From positions 2,790,001-2,854,000 of the forward strand of contig NZ_JAGSYA010000004.1 of the NCBI RefSeq assembly GCF_025685395.1: DNA of 64,000 nucleotides, read 5' to 3'. Origin of the DNA: Terriglobus tenax. GTDB taxonomy: Bacteria; Acidobacteriota; Terriglobia; Terriglobales; Acidobacteriaceae. Positions 26,784-36,934 of this stretch are shown piece by piece (the stretch's first letter is position 1; every line of letters begins with the position of its first letter). A program made the position numbers and the translations under genes. Under the pieces are notes generated by a model that saw only the letters and a list, made by a program, of their open reading frames with translations, was not told the DNA's origin and searched no databases.

Positions 26784-26959
26784 GACAGGACGACACCGGC
26801 CGTGCATGCCTGCCAGTGTTTGCAGCCACTTAGGGTTGGCACGAAGCGTGCATTCTTTCATGGCGAATCTGCCTGTGCGCGTATCGGTGTACAGAGTAAA
26901 CGAACAACAAGGCAGAGCACACAGGGATCAACCCTCCGTGTGCAAACGAGGAGCTCGCT

Positions 26960-29900
26960 ATGATGTGGCTGGTCCGGATCGCACTCAAACGTCCTTACAC
27001 GTTTGTGGTGATGTCGATCCTGATTGCGGTGTTTGGTCTGGGGTCCGTGGCGACGATGCCGACGGATATTTTTCCTGCGATCAATATTCCGGTTGTGAGT
27101 GTGATCTGGACGTACAGCGGTATCTCTCCGGATGATATGACCAACCGCATCGTGACGATCTCAGAGCGCGCGATGACGACCACGGTCAACGATATCGAGC
27201 ATATCGAATCGCGGTCGTATAGCGGTGTCGCGGTCATCCACGTTTACTTTCAACCGACCGCCAATGTGGATATGGGCGTCTCGCAGATTACGGCTGTAAG
27301 CCAGACGCTGCTGCGGTTGTTTCCTCCGGGAACCTTTCCGCCGCTGATTGTGAAGTATGACGCGTCAAGTGTGCCGATTCTGCAGCTCGGAATTGAGAGC
27401 CAGACACTGACGGAGCAGAAGCTGGCGGACTTTGCGCAGAACTTCATCCGCACGGACCTGTCGAGTATTCCCGGTATTGCGGTGCCGCTGCCGTATGGCG
27501 GCAAGACGCGCTCGATCATGGTGGATACGGACCCGCAGGCGATGTACTCCTACCAGGTGTCGGCGGCGGATATTTCGAACGCTATTACGAACCAGAGCCC
27601 GATTCTGCCGGCAGGCACCATCAAGATGGGTACGCGGGATTACCTGGTGAAGACGAACAGCAGCCCCACCGCGGTGCAGCAGTTCAACATGATTCCGATC
27701 AAGAGCACGAACGGGGCCGAGGTTTACGTGAAGGACGTGGCCCATGTGCGCGATGGCTTCCAGGTGCAGACGAATATTGTGCGGCAGGACGGAACACGCG
27801 GCGCTCTGCTGACCGTATTGAAGAACGGTTCGACGTCCACGCTTTCGATTGTGAGCAATGTGCGGAAGAAGATTCCGTTGATTGCCGCCGGATTGCCGAA
27901 GGGGCTGCAGATCAAGCCGTTGTTTGACCAGTCAGTATTTGTGCGCGAGGCCGTGATTGATGTGGTGCGCGAGGCGACGATTGCCGCCGGGCTTACCGGC
28001 ATTATGATCCTGCTGTTCCTGGGCAGTGCACGCAGCACCCTGATTGTGTGTCTCTCCATCCCGTTGTCGATCCTGACGTCGATCCTGCTGCTGAATGTGA
28101 TGGGCGAGACGATCAACGTGATGACACTTGGCGGCCTTGCACTGGCGGTGGGCATCCTGGTGGATGACGCGACGGTTGAGATTGAGAACACCAATCGCAA
28201 TATCGCGATGCGAAAGCCGATTGTCCGGGCGATCCTGGATGGAGCTTCGCAGATTGCAACGCCCACGCTGGTGGCGACGCTCTCCATCTGCATTGTGTTT
28301 GTGCCTGCGTTCCTGTTGTCGGGTACGGCGAAGTTTCTGTTTACTCCACTGGCCATGGCGGTTGTTTTCGCCATGATGACCTCGTATCTGCTGACGCGCA
28401 CACTGGTGCCGACGCTGATGCACTACCTGATGAAGCCCGAGGTGCCGCGCATTGAGCGGCCCGAGGACGAGCCAGCACGTCCGGACGATAGCCGGTTGTG
28501 GAAGATTCACAAGGCGTTCAATCACAGGTTCGAGCAGGTACGGCACAGCTATAAAGGTCTGCTGGAGAAGGTTCTGCATCACCGCCGCGTTTTTGCGTTG
28601 TCCTACGGCGCGTTGATTCTTGCCTCGTTTGTGCTGCTGATCTTTATTGGGCAGGACTTCTTTCCTTCTGTCGATGCGGGGCAGATCAAGCTGCATCTGC
28701 GTGCGCCCGCCGGCACGCGGATTGAAGAGACCGAGGTCCTGTTCAGCAATGTGGAGCGCGAGATCCGCACGATTATTCCACGGGACAAGATCGATACGAT
28801 TCTGGACAACATTGGTCTTCCTGCAAGTGGTGTGAACCTTGCCTTCGGTGGGACGTCGACGATCGGGAATGGCGATGGCGACATCCTGATTGCCATGAAG
28901 GATGGCGAGCGCAGCGAGCCGTATGTGGCGCAGATTCGCAAGATGCTGCACGACAAGTTTCCGGACAGCACGAGCTTCTTTGAACCGGCGGACATGACGA
29001 CACAGATCCTGGATTTCGGTCTGGCTGCGCCGATCGACATCCAGATTGGGGGCCGTGACAACGACGGCGACTACAAGGTGGCACGAGCGATCCGGGACGA
29101 GGTGAAGCGGCTGCCCGGGACGGCGGATGTCAACATCTTCCAGGAGCCGAACTACCCCACGATCAACGTGGATGTTGACCGCGTAAGGGCGCAGCAGGCG
29201 GGGTTGAGCCAGAGAGATGTTGTGGGCAACACGCTGGTTTCGTTGAGTGCGAGCGGACAGTTGGCGCCGAACCAGTGGGTTGATCCTGCGAACGGTGCAA
29301 GCTATTCGATCCTGGTGCAGACGCCGCAGTACAAGCTGGATTCGTTGTCGGCACTGGCGCAGACGCCGGTTACGGGAACGCCGGGATCGCTTTATTCGCC
29401 GGTGGCTTCCGCGGGAACGCTGCAGGCGCCGGCGGCCGGCACGCTTGACTACGGAAATCCGAATGCGACGAATAACCCTGCAGAGTACCTGGGCAACCTG
29501 GCCAGCTTCAAGCGTGGCGTGACGATGGAGGCGATCGATCACTACGACATCCGGCCGGTCTACGACATTATGGTGACGCCGGATGGGCGCGATCTTGGAA
29601 GCGTGTCCAAGGATGTGGAGAAGATCATCCGCAAGTACCAGTCACAGCTTCCTGCCGGATCCACGATTACGCTCCGTGGTCAGACGAAGACGATGAAGGA
29701 GTCGTTCACGCGGCTTGGCATCGGTGTTCTGTGCGCCATTCTGCTGGTGTATCTGCTGATGGCAGTCAATTTCCAGTCGTGGACCGATCCGCTGATTGTG
29801 CTGTCGACCATTCCTTCGGCGCTGGCCGGCATCCTGTGGATGCTGTTTCTTACCAGGACCACGCTGAGCGTGCCTTCCCTGATGGGAACGCTGATGACGA

Positions 29901-30262
29901 TTGGTGTGGCGACTTCAAACGCCATCCTGATTATTACCTTTGCGAACGATGAGCAACTGGATGGAAAGAAGCCGCTGGAGGCTGCGCTGTCCGCGGGCTT
30001 TGTGCGCATGCGTCCGGTGATTATGACGGCGCTGGCCATGGTGCTTGGCATGTTGCCGATGGCGATGGCCTTTGGGCAGGGCGGCGAACAGAACGCTCCG
30101 TTGGGCCGTGCGGTGATTGGCGGTTTGTTGTTCGTAACCGTATCGAATTTGTTTTTCATCCCGGTTGTTTACAGCTACCTGCGCAAGTCAGCACCTGTTG
30201 ATTATGACAAGTTGATTGACCTGGAAGCCGCGGAAACAGCGGATATGGCGGAGGCGCAGTGA
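26960..30262 (+). CDS. RND efflux transporter permease (HAE1-like)
   Basis: 1100 residues. The N-terminal span after MMWLVRIALKRP and the strings GILVDDATVEIEN (near 400, TM4 proton-relay aspartates), GLTGIMILLFLGSARSTLIV and the C-terminal block AILLVYLLMAVNFQSWTDPLIVL are standard for hydrophobe/amphiphile RND pumps. The ribosome site AGGAG lies eight bases before the ATG. Two large periplasmic loops are present, the second with an Ala/Gly/Pro-rich insert near 800-840 that lengthens the protein beyond the roughly 1040 usual for AcrB. It forms a tripartite pump with the next two genes. Substrate is unknown. Confidence 0.95.
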   Translation: MMWLVRIALKRPYTFVVMSILIAVFGLGSVATMPTDIFPAINIPVVSVIWTYSGISPDDMTNRIVTISERAMTTTVNDIEHIESRSYSGVAVIHVYFQPTANVDMGVSQITAVSQTLLRLFPPGTFPPLIVKYDASSVPILQLGIESQTLTEQKLADFAQNFIRTDLSSIPGIAVPLPYGGKTRSIMVDTDPQAMYSYQVSAADISNAITNQSPILPAGTIKMGTRDYLVKTNSSPTAVQQFNMIPIKSTNGAEVYVKDVAHVRDGFQVQTNIVRQDGTRGALLTVLKNGSTSTLSIVSNVRKKIPLIAAGLPKGLQIKPLFDQSVFVREAVIDVVREATIAAGLTGIMILLFLGSARSTLIVCLSIPLSILTSILLLNVMGETINVMTLGGLALAVGILVDDATVEIENTNRNIAMRKPIVRAILDGASQIATPTLVATLSICIVFVPAFLLSGTAKFLFTPLAMAVVFAMMTSYLLTRTLVPTLMHYLMKPEVPRIERPEDEPARPDDSRLWKIHKAFNHRFEQVRHSYKGLLEKVLHHRRVFALSYGALILASFVLLIFIGQDFFPSVDAGQIKLHLRAPAGTRIEETEVLFSNVEREIRTIIPRDKIDTILDNIGLPASGVNLAFGGTSTIGNGDGDILIAMKDGERSEPYVAQIRKMLHDKFPDSTSFFEPADMTTQILDFGLAAPIDIQIGGRDNDGDYKVARAIRDEVKRLPGTADVNIFQEPNYPTINVDVDRVRAQQAGLSQRDVVGNTLVSLSASGQLAPNQWVDPANGASYSILVQTPQYKLDSLSALAQTPVTGTPGSLYSPVASAGTLQAPAAGTLDYGNPNATNNPAEYLGNLASFKRGVTMEAIDHYDIRPVYDIMVTPDGRDLGSVSKDVEKIIRKYQSQLPAGSTITLRGQTKTMKESFTRLGIGVLCAILLVYLLMAVNFQSWTDPLIVLSTIPSALAGILWMLFLTRTTLSVPSLMGTLMTIGVATSNAILIITFANDEQLDGKKPLEAALSAGFVRMRPVIMTALAMVLGMLPMAMAFGQGGEQNAPLGRAVIGGLLFVTVSNLFFIPVVYSYLRKSAPVDYDKLIDLEAAETADMAEAQ

Positions 30263-31590
30263 TGGAACGGACCGGAGCAGAGGGAAAGGAGCAAACGACG
30301 ATGTCAGGACCGAATGAGTTGAAGCAGGGAGATGCCGTGCAGACGCCGCAGGAGCGCTATTGGAATCGCCCTGTCGCGCTGGTGGTGGTTGTGGTGTTGA
30401 TGGTGCTGGCGATCGGAGTGGTTCCGCGCCTGCTGCATGCCATGGCCCTTAAGAACGAGGAAGCGGCGAGCGTTGCCGCGATTCCGACGGTGTATGTGAC
30501 GACCGTACAGCCATCGGCGGGGAGTGTGGCGCTGCAGCTGTCAGGAACATTGTCGCCGATTACGGAGTCTCCGATTCTGGCCAGGGCGGATGGATATCTG
30601 AAGAAGCGTTATGTCGATATTGGCGATCATGTCCGCGCGGGACAGGTGCTGGGTGTGATCTCCGCGCCGGACCTTGACCAACAGGTACAGCAGGCAGGCG
30701 CGATGGTGCAGCAGAGCCGGGCTTCGGTGCAACAGAGCCAGGCTTCGCTGGAGCAGTCGAAGGCCAATGCCGGTATTGCCGGTGTAACGGCGGAGCGCTG
30801 GGCTGCGCTGGTGAAGCGCGGCGCTGTTTCCCGGCAGGCCAATGATAACTACCAGTTTGCGTATAGCGCGCAGGCAGCGGCCGTGGGCGCGGCCGAAGCC
30901 AATCTGGAAGTGGCAAAGGGAAATCTTTCGTCCAGTGCCGCTAACCTGAGCCGGTACCGGGAGCTGCAGGGGTTTGAGGTGATTCGCGCGCCGTTCGATG
31001 GCGTGATCACGCAGCGCAATGTGGATGAGGGAGCCCTGGTGACCTCAACCAGCACCTTGCTTTTCCGCATGGCGAAGAATGATGTGCTGCGTACCTACAT
31101 CGATGTGCCGCAGGAGAGTGCCTCTTCCATCAAGGTGGGGCAGACGGCCGATCTGACATTCGTGCAGCGCGCGGGGAAGGTCTATCACGGTACGGTGGTG
31201 CGGACCGCGAACTCGCTGGATGTGAATACGCGCACGCTGCTGACCGAAGTGGATATCGACAACCATGCGGGAGAACTGCTGCCGGGGATGTATGCGACGG
31301 TGAGCTTCAATGTGCCGCAGATCGTTCCCACGGTGACGGTACCGGGCGAGGCGATGGTTTTTCGCGCGAATGGAACTGAGATCGCGGTTGTTGGCGCGGA
31401 TCATCATGTCCACTTCCGGGATGTTGTGGTGGGACACGATTATGGCGCGACGCTGGAGATTCGTTCCGGGCTGCTGCCGGGAGAGAGCATTGTGGTCAAT
31501 CCCAACGATGCAACGACTGAGGATGCGCGTGTGAATCCTGTGTATGTGAAACAGGCTTCGGGCACGCTGGCATCGGCAAAGGGCAAGTGA
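30262..31590 (+). CDS. RND efflux periplasmic adaptor subunit (membrane fusion protein)
   Basis: Up to 442 residues. A membrane anchor (VALVVVVVLMVLAIGVVPRLL) is followed by a lipoyl half-motif (LARADGYLKKRYVDIGDHVRAGQVLG), a long alpha hairpin (QQAGAMVQQSRASVQQSQASLEQSKANA), a second lipoyl half (RAPFDGVITQRNVDEGALV) and the beta-barrel and membrane-proximal domains. The ATG overlaps the permease stop (GTGATG), with GGAGG seven bases before; an ATG at 30301 also has a good site. It connects the permease to the outer-membrane channel. Confidence 0.93.
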   Translation: MERTGAEGKEQTTMSGPNELKQGDAVQTPQERYWNRPVALVVVVVLMVLAIGVVPRLLHAMALKNEEAASVAAIPTVYVTTVQPSAGSVALQLSGTLSPITESPILARADGYLKKRYVDIGDHVRAGQVLGVISAPDLDQQVQQAGAMVQQSRASVQQSQASLEQSKANAGIAGVTAERWAALVKRGAVSRQANDNYQFAYSAQAAAVGAAEANLEVAKGNLSSSAANLSRYRELQGFEVIRAPFDGVITQRNVDEGALVTSTSTLLFRMAKNDVLRTYIDVPQESASSIKVGQTADLTFVQRAGKVYHGTVVRTANSLDVNTRTLLTEVDIDNHAGELLPGMYATVSFNVPQIVPTVTVPGEAMVFRANGTEIAVVGADHHVHFRDVVVGHDYGATLEIRSGLLPGESIVVNPNDATTEDARVNPVYVKQASGTLASAKGK

Positions 31591-31607
31591 CGGTGATGGA
31601 GCAGGGT

Positions 31608-33581
31608 ATGCGATCGAAACAAGGACAAAGCAGAACACGCATGACAGGTTTAGCCGGCCTGCTGGCTGCGGGAAGTGTGCTGTTTTCAGGCATGGCCTGC
31701 GGAGCACAGCAGCTGCCGGAGGCGCCGAGTGCGGCGCGCCGGGCTGGCGACAACGGATTTCGTGGAGTGAACCGCACGCCGTGGTTTCTTGGTCAGTACC
31801 GCGCTCCGCGCATGGAGGACACGTATCTGAAGAGCGTCGACCAGGTTCCCGTGCGGGATGGGAAACTGAAGCTTACGCTGCAGGATGCGATCCTGATGGC
31901 GATCAAAAATAACTTCGATGTTGAGATCCAGCGTTATGATCTGGACTTTGCGGCGGCAGACCTGTTGCGTGCGCGTGGCGGTGGTGTGCTGCGCGGCGTG
32001 TCCACGACGGTCGCGGAGCTTCCTTCGGGGGAAGGTGGACCGGGGGCTCCATTGCTGACGGCGATCGGCGGCTACTCGCCGGTGCTGCAGTTGCCGAGCA
32101 GCGCTGCCGATCTTGCGACGACAACGCAGAGCTCGTCGGATCTTTCTATCCTGGGGCAGTCGCCGTTTTCGAGCGGACCGGCGTTGCCGCAGTTCGATCC
32201 TTCGGTAGTGACGAACATCAGCCTGGCGCAGCAGTATTATCCGCAGTCGAATGCCTTTGCTACCGGCAACAATTTTTTCTCAAGCCATACGACGGCGGGA
32301 TCGCTGACCTATAACCAGGGTTTGTCGCTGGGAACGCAAATCAGTGCGTCGATCACAGGATCGCGCCTGAACCAGTCCTCGGCGCGTGTGAACCTGAATC
32401 CTTTTATTACGGGAACGCTGAGTCTTTCGATCACGCAGCCATTGCTGCAGGGATTCGGCCCGGGCGTGAACCGGCGCTTCATCCATATTGCGCAGAACGA
32501 GAAGAACATTGCGCGGGATGTGTTTGAGCAGCAGTTGATCAGCACGGTTTCTGACACGACGCGGCTGTATTGGGACCTGGTGAGTCTTCAGGAAGATTTG
32601 AAGGTAAAGCAGGAGTATATGGAAGCGGCCCAGCGTCTGTACAAAGATACGAAGAACCAGGTGGAGCTGGGCACGCAGGCTCCGGTGGACCTGACATCGG
32701 CGGCGGCCCAGGTGGCCAGCAGCCGGCAGGCTTACATCAACGCTGAAGGACTGGTGTTGCAGCAGGAACTGCTGTTGAAAGAAGTGCTGACGCATAACGG
32801 AATTTCTGACGGTACGCTGGCTGCGGCTCGTATTGAAGCCGCGACGAAGATTCCGGCACCTGCGCTTGAAGACGCACCCTCGCTTGAAAACCTGTTGAGC
32901 ACGGCGATGAACCAGAGGCCGGATGTCGCGCTTGCGGGAGAGCAGATTGCGACGGCAAAGACTGCTTTGAAGGGATCGCACAACCAGATGTTGCCGGAGC
33001 TGAACCTGGTTGCTTCCATGCAGAACAACGGCGCCGCGGGAACGCCTGCGACACCGTCGGGGACAAGCACGGCGGCTCCGGCGAACCTGGTCGGTGGATA
33101 TGGCAGCGCATTGAGTCAGATGTTCCAGCGCAGCTATCCCGACTACATGGTGGGAGCGGAGTTGCGGATTCCGGTTCATAACCGGATCGCGAAGTCAGAT
33201 TACGTGCGGGATGAACTTCAGTTCCGCCAGAGCGAGGTTCGCCTGCAGCAGCTCAGGAGCCGCGTACGGATCCAGGTGGGCGATGCATACATCGCGTTGC
33301 AGCAGGCGAAAGAAAGTTATCGTGCCGCCGCCGATGCGCGCGTGTTGCAGGCGCAGGCGCTGGATGTGGAGCAGGCGAAGTTTGAGGCCGGCGTGGCAAC
33401 GGCGTATGAGCTGATCCAGTACCAGAGCAACTTTGCTGCGGCGGAGTCGGCCGAGGTAGCTGCGCGCGGCATTTATGCGAAGTCCAGGACTGCGCTGGAG
33501 CGTGCCGCCGGAACCATTCTGGATGACAACAGTGTTGCCGTGGATGAGGCCTATGCGAATGGCGGCAACGCCGGCCACTAA
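31608..33581 (+). CDS. TolC family outer-membrane efflux protein
   Basis: About 657 residues from ATG 31608 (GGAG six bases upstream); in-frame starts at 31587 and 31596 are possible. A signal peptide (LAGLLAAGSVLFSGMACGA) is followed at once by QQLPEAPSAARR; I recall LPDAPS/LPEAPS sequences after signal peptides in many Acidobacteriota exported proteins. The OEP repeats are visible: LYWDLVSLQEDLKVKQEYMEAAQ and VQLRQ-type helices up to GVATAYELIQYQSNFAAAE. A Gln/Ser/Ala-rich loop of about 100 residues (150-260) makes it longer than E. coli TolC. It is the last gene of the pump operon. Confidence 0.92.
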   Translation: MRSKQGQSRTRMTGLAGLLAAGSVLFSGMACGAQQLPEAPSAARRAGDNGFRGVNRTPWFLGQYRAPRMEDTYLKSVDQVPVRDGKLKLTLQDAILMAIKNNFDVEIQRYDLDFAAADLLRARGGGVLRGVSTTVAELPSGEGGPGAPLLTAIGGYSPVLQLPSSAADLATTTQSSSDLSILGQSPFSSGPALPQFDPSVVTNISLAQQYYPQSNAFATGNNFFSSHTTAGSLTYNQGLSLGTQISASITGSRLNQSSARVNLNPFITGTLSLSITQPLLQGFGPGVNRRFIHIAQNEKNIARDVFEQQLISTVSDTTRLYWDLVSLQEDLKVKQEYMEAAQRLYKDTKNQVELGTQAPVDLTSAAAQVASSRQAYINAEGLVLQQELLLKEVLTHNGISDGTLAAARIEAATKIPAPALEDAPSLENLLSTAMNQRPDVALAGEQIATAKTALKGSHNQMLPELNLVASMQNNGAAGTPATPSGTSTAAPANLVGGYGSALSQMFQRSYPDYMVGAELRIPVHNRIAKSDYVRDELQFRQSEVRLQQLRSRVRIQVGDAYIALQQAKESYRAAADARVLQAQALDVEQAKFEAGVATAYELIQYQSNFAAAESAEVAARGIYAKSRTALERAAGTILDDNSVAVDEAYANGGNAGH

Positions 33582-33704
33582 AGGTATTGCGTCCATGCGG
33601 AACGCGAAGAGATGAAGCGGTATCCCTCCTTTGAACCCTGCCGGAGATTCCGGCAGCCCGCCTTAGGCCTCTGGCGCTGAGCCTCCCCATTCAGCGCTTC
33701 CCGT

Positions 33705-33742
33705 GGAGCGGCTGGTCCCTGATGCCAGCCGCTCCCATTTTT
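33705..33742 (+). terminator. Rho-independent terminator of the RND operon
   Basis: GGAGCGGCTGG pairs with CCAGCCGCTCC across a nine-base loop and is followed by CATTTTT. It also shows that the DUF1275 gene does not start at 33722. Confidence 0.92.
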
Positions 33743-33790
33743 GCGTGCGGTGGGTTGCAATCGTCTGGACGTGCGGCCGCATCTGTTTCA

Positions 33791-34483
33791 ATGAGCGTGA
33801 TGATGAATCCGGAAGCAGAAACGGATGTGAAGGTGGGGCTTGCCACGCATGCGGCGCTGGCCGCGGCGGGCGGTTACCTGGATGCGTTTACCTATATTGG
33901 GCATGGCCACGTCTTTGCGAATGCGATGACGGGAAACGTCGTGCTGCTGGCCAATGATGTTGTCACACGGGTGTGGGCGGACGCGGCGCGGCACTTCTTT
34001 GTGATCGTGATGTTTCTGTGCGGCATTACGGTGGCCCGGTTGCTGCAGTGCCGGAGTATTGCCTCGGTTGTCCGTGTTCCCGAAGCTGCCGTACTGGTTG
34101 GGGAGATTGCGGTTCTAAGCTGGCTTAGCTTCTCGACCCGTTACGGCGCATCGTTGCGGATTACGATGCTGATTGCCTTTGCGGCGTCGCTGCAGATGGC
34201 GACCTTCCGGCAGGTCAACAAGAAGTCCTACAGCTCCACCTTTACGACCGGCAATCTTCATACGATGCTGCAGAGCCTGCTTTCGTGGGTGCTGGCGGGC
34301 CACTCCGCGGAGGATCTGCGGCAGGCCGGAGACTTTGCGACGATCTGCAGTATGTTCTTTGCTGGCGCGGTGCTTGGGGCCTTTGCAACGCCGCGACTTC
34401 ACAACCATGCGCTGTGGGGCGAGTGCGCCATTCTGCTTGTGGTGTTGGGAAGGGTCTTACAGGTGCGGGCGAAGGCCGCTTAA
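33791..34483 (+). CDS. DUF1275 (YoaK-like) membrane protein
   Basis: About 230 residues, start uncertain among ATGs at 33791, 33800 and 33803. The family signature is clear: AAGGYLDAFTYIGHGHVFANAMTGNVVLLA in the first span and FRQVNKKSYSSTFTTGNLHTML in the middle. Six hydrophobic segments are visible. DUF1275 proteins are small inner-membrane proteins without established function. The gene is a single unit between two terminators. Upstream in-frame codons lie inside the RND terminator. Confidence 0.88.
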   Translation: MSVMMNPEAETDVKVGLATHAALAAAGGYLDAFTYIGHGHVFANAMTGNVVLLANDVVTRVWADAARHFFVIVMFLCGITVARLLQCRSIASVVRVPEAAVLVGEIAVLSWLSFSTRYGASLRITMLIAFAASLQMATFRQVNKKSYSSTFTTGNLHTMLQSLLSWVLAGHSAEDLRQAGDFATICSMFFAGAVLGAFATPRLHNHALWGECAILLVVLGRVLQVRAKAA

Positions 34484-34490
34484 CGTGCAA

Positions 34491-34518
34491 GGCCGCATCC
34501 CTGGATAAGGATGCGGCC
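34491..34518. terminator. Hairpin between convergent DUF1275 and cydB genes
   Basis: GGCCGCATCC-CTGGATAA-GGATGCGGCC: a perfect ten-base stem eight bases after the DUF1275 stop and ten bases after the cydB stop. No T-run is present on either side. Confidence 0.7.
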
Positions 34519-34527
34519 GCGAGCTGG

Positions 34528-35562
34528 TTAGAGTGCGTGCGAGATGGTGGAGACCGACTTCGGAGAAGATGACCGGAAGATGCGGAAGAGGAAGATCATG
34601 GAAGGGACCAGCAGGAACAAGCCGCAGACGGCTACAGCCAGGATGGTCCAGAGGATGTTGTCGGGCGCGGCGCTCTGCTGGATGGTCATTTGCCCCGGGC
34701 CGGCCATGCCGGGATACTGCGAGAGTGCCCAGCCCCAGATAATCAGCGCTGTCTGCAGAATGACGCAGACCTGAGCCAGGCGGTAACGGCGTTTCCACAG
34801 GGCGGTGAAGGCGCAGATGGAGGCGATGGCCGTAAAGATCTGCTCATACCGTGCCCACCAGTTATGCGTCAGACCGTGAAAGACATCTGGCGCGCCGTGA
34901 ATGGAGAGCAGGAAGGTGAGCGCCGCGAAGAAACCGACGGAAGCTCCGGCGATGAGAGCGCGGTTGCGGAAGGCCTCCTGCAGTTGCGGGTTGGAGCTTT
35001 CCTGCGTGAGGTAGACCGCGGCGAGATACGCGAAGATGGATGCCGTGAAGAGACCGGTGACGACGGTGAACGGTGTAAGCCACTGCAGGGTTGCACCGTT
35101 GTAGTTGCTTGCGGTCATGATGGAAGTGACCGAGCCCTGTGCGACGGCTCCGATGACAATGCCCAGACAGATGGGCGTAAGCAGGCTGGCGATGGAGAAG
35201 ATGCGGGCAAAGAGCAGCTGCATGCTACGGCTTTGCGTGAAGTAGGCACGGAAGACAAAGGCCGCGCCGCGGAACAGGATGCCTGCCAGGCAAAGGAAGA
35301 TCGGGATGAAGAGCGCCGACATGATGGCGGCGAAGACCTTTGGAAAGCCGGAGAAGAGAAGAACAATCGCAAAGATGAGCCAGATGTGGTTGGTTTCCCA
35401 GACGGGCGTGATGGTGTCATCGATGAGAGACAACTGGGCTTCGCGTGTTTTTCCGGAGGCGGTGAACTCCAGCATGCCGGCGCCGTAATCGGCGCCTCCC
35501 AGCAACGCGTAGATCGTAACAACGGTGACGATGGCTCCTGCGAGCAGAATGCTAGGCTGCAT
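34528..35562 (-). CDS. cydB: Cytochrome bd ubiquinol oxidase subunit II
   Basis: 344 residues from ATG 35562 (MQPSILLAGAIVTVVTIYALLGGADYGAGMLEF). Eight or nine spans can be traced. The quasi-conserved parts ADYGAGM, TITPVWETNHIWLIFAIVLLFSGFP and the C-terminal IFLFRIF fit the CydB fold that packs against subunit I. The start overlaps the subunit I gene by 11 bp, showing translational coupling. It is the last gene of the formate dehydrogenase-bd oxidase operon. Confidence 0.93.
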   Translation of the reverse strand: MQPSILLAGAIVTVVTIYALLGGADYGAGMLEFTASGKTREAQLSLIDDTITPVWETNHIWLIFAIVLLFSGFPKVFAAIMSALFIPIFLCLAGILFRGAAFVFRAYFTQSRSMQLLFARIFSIASLLTPICLGIVIGAVAQGSVTSIMTASNYNGATLQWLTPFTVVTGLFTASIFAYLAAVYLTQESSNPQLQEAFRNRALIAGASVGFFAALTFLLSIHGAPDVFHGLTHNWWARYEQIFTAIASICAFTALWKRRYRLAQVCVILQTALIIWGWALSQYPGMAGPGQMTIQQSAAPDNILWTILAVAVCGLFLLVPSMIFLFRIFRSSSPKSVSTISHAL

Positions 35563-36895
35563 GGACGGCTCCTTCTTCCTCAATGGTTTCCAGTTCTTCA
35601 AGCGTGGGCGTGCGGATGACGTGTCCTGCCATGAGCCAGACGACGACCAGGCCGAGGACCGCGTAGAGCACATTCATGCTGTAGAACAGGCGTCCCAGGT
35701 GCGTGGTGGATGTGACGGCATCGCGGGTGAGCAGAATGCCCTGGATGATCCACGGCTGACGGCCAAGTTCGGTGACCATCCAACCGCTTTCGAGTGCGAC
35801 GAAGCCAAGTGGGGCAATGGCGACCAGAAGCCAGAGGGCGCGCCGGTCGGTAATGAACTGTTTGTCTTTCCATGCGCCCCAGCCGGCGATGAGCGCGACA
35901 AAGGTGAGAAGAGAGCCGCAGCCCACCATGATCTGAAAGCTGATGTGGACCAGAAGGACGTTTGGCCAGTGCTCACGCGGGAAGCTATCCAGGCCCTGAA
36001 TGGTGGCGTGTGGCTTGTGGAAAGCGAGAAGGCTGAGGCCGTCGGGAATTTCAAGAGCGTACTTTGTGGTGTGCGCGTTCTCGTCCGGGATGCCGCCAAT
36101 ACGAAGCGGTGCGCCGGTTTCGGTTTTGAATTGCCCTTCCAGGCTGGCGAGCTTGGTGGGCTGCTTCTGCGCTACCATGCGGGCCAGCGCGTCTCCGCTG
36201 ACAAACTGCAGCAGGCAGGCGACGGCGCCGACGGTGAAGGCGATCTTGATGGCGCTTTCATGGAAGCGGTTGCGGCCGGTGCGCAGCAGCATGATGGCGT
36301 GAATGCCCGCCGTGGCAAAGCCGGTAGCGCAATAGGCCGCCAGGCCCATGTGGATTCCTTCCGGAAGCCCGGCGGGGTTGAGCATGGCCTGCAGCGGATG
36401 AATGTCGACGAACTGGCCGTTCTCGATACGGAAGCCGGTGGGGGTGTTCATCCATCCATTCACGAAGGTGACGAAGATGGCCGAAGCAAGTCCGCTGATG
36501 GAAACGACGAGGCCGGAGAGAAGGTGGACACGCGGGCTTACACGGTTCCATCCATAGAGGTAGATGCCGAGGAAGATCGCCTCGGTGAAGAAGGCGAAGC
36601 CCTCCATGGAGAACGGCATACCGATCACATCGCCGGCGGCGGCCATGAAGCGTGGCCACAGCAGACCTAGTTCAAAGGAGAGGACCGTGCCGGTGAGTGC
36701 GCCAATCACGAAGAGGATGGCTGTGCCCTTGGCCCAGCGCTTCGCGATGAGAAGGTACTCGGAGTTACCGGTGCGCTGCCAGAGATACTCCGCGATCACC
36801 ATCATGAGCGGAAGAGCGACGCCCATGGCCGCAAAGATGATGTGGAATGCCAGAGATGCTGCCATCTGAGAGCGTGCTGCGATGAAGTCGTTCAC
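35552..36895 (-). CDS. cydA: Cytochrome bd ubiquinol oxidase subunit I, short-Q-loop type
   Basis: 447 residues. GTG start at 36895 with GGAGG six bases upstream. H18 (AFHIIFA) is the heme b595 ligand; the MEGFAFFTEAIFLGIYLYGW segment holds the proton-channel glutamates; GWMVTELGRQPW (371-382) is the conserved quinol-site motif. The Q-loop is short compared with E. coli CydA, as in CIO-type oxidases. It oxidises quinol and reduces oxygen to water, with high oxygen affinity. Its position in one operon with formate dehydrogenase genes is unusual and suggests a shared electron flow. Confidence 0.94.
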   Translation of the reverse strand: MNDFIAARSQMAASLAFHIIFAAMGVALPLMMVIAEYLWQRTGNSEYLLIAKRWAKGTAILFVIGALTGTVLSFELGLLWPRFMAAAGDVIGMPFSMEGFAFFTEAIFLGIYLYGWNRVSPRVHLLSGLVVSISGLASAIFVTFVNGWMNTPTGFRIENGQFVDIHPLQAMLNPAGLPEGIHMGLAAYCATGFATAGIHAIMLLRTGRNRFHESAIKIAFTVGAVACLLQFVSGDALARMVAQKQPTKLASLEGQFKTETGAPLRIGGIPDENAHTTKYALEIPDGLSLLAFHKPHATIQGLDSFPREHWPNVLLVHISFQIMVGCGSLLTFVALIAGWGAWKDKQFITDRRALWLLVAIAPLGFVALESGWMVTELGRQPWIIQGILLTRDAVTSTTHLGRLFYSMNVLYAVLGLVVVWLMAGHVIRTPTLEELETIEEEGAVHAA

Positions 36896-36934
36896 GTCGC
36901 CTCCGAGGAGAAGAGATTTGCCGCGGCTGAGCCG

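Larger units (their letters stand above)
26606..26959. other. Intergenic control region between dps and the RND efflux operon
   Basis: 354 bp between divergent genes. It contains a perfect 13-base hairpin (26682-26711) and a 12-base palindrome overlapping a TTGACA element (26772-26783). No open reading frame with a ribosome site is present. Each side should have its own promoter. Confidence 0.6.

Noticed and set aside
27932-29542. 536-codon minus-strand frame inside the RND permease gene
   Set aside because: Arg/His-rich shadow of a clearly recognised transporter.
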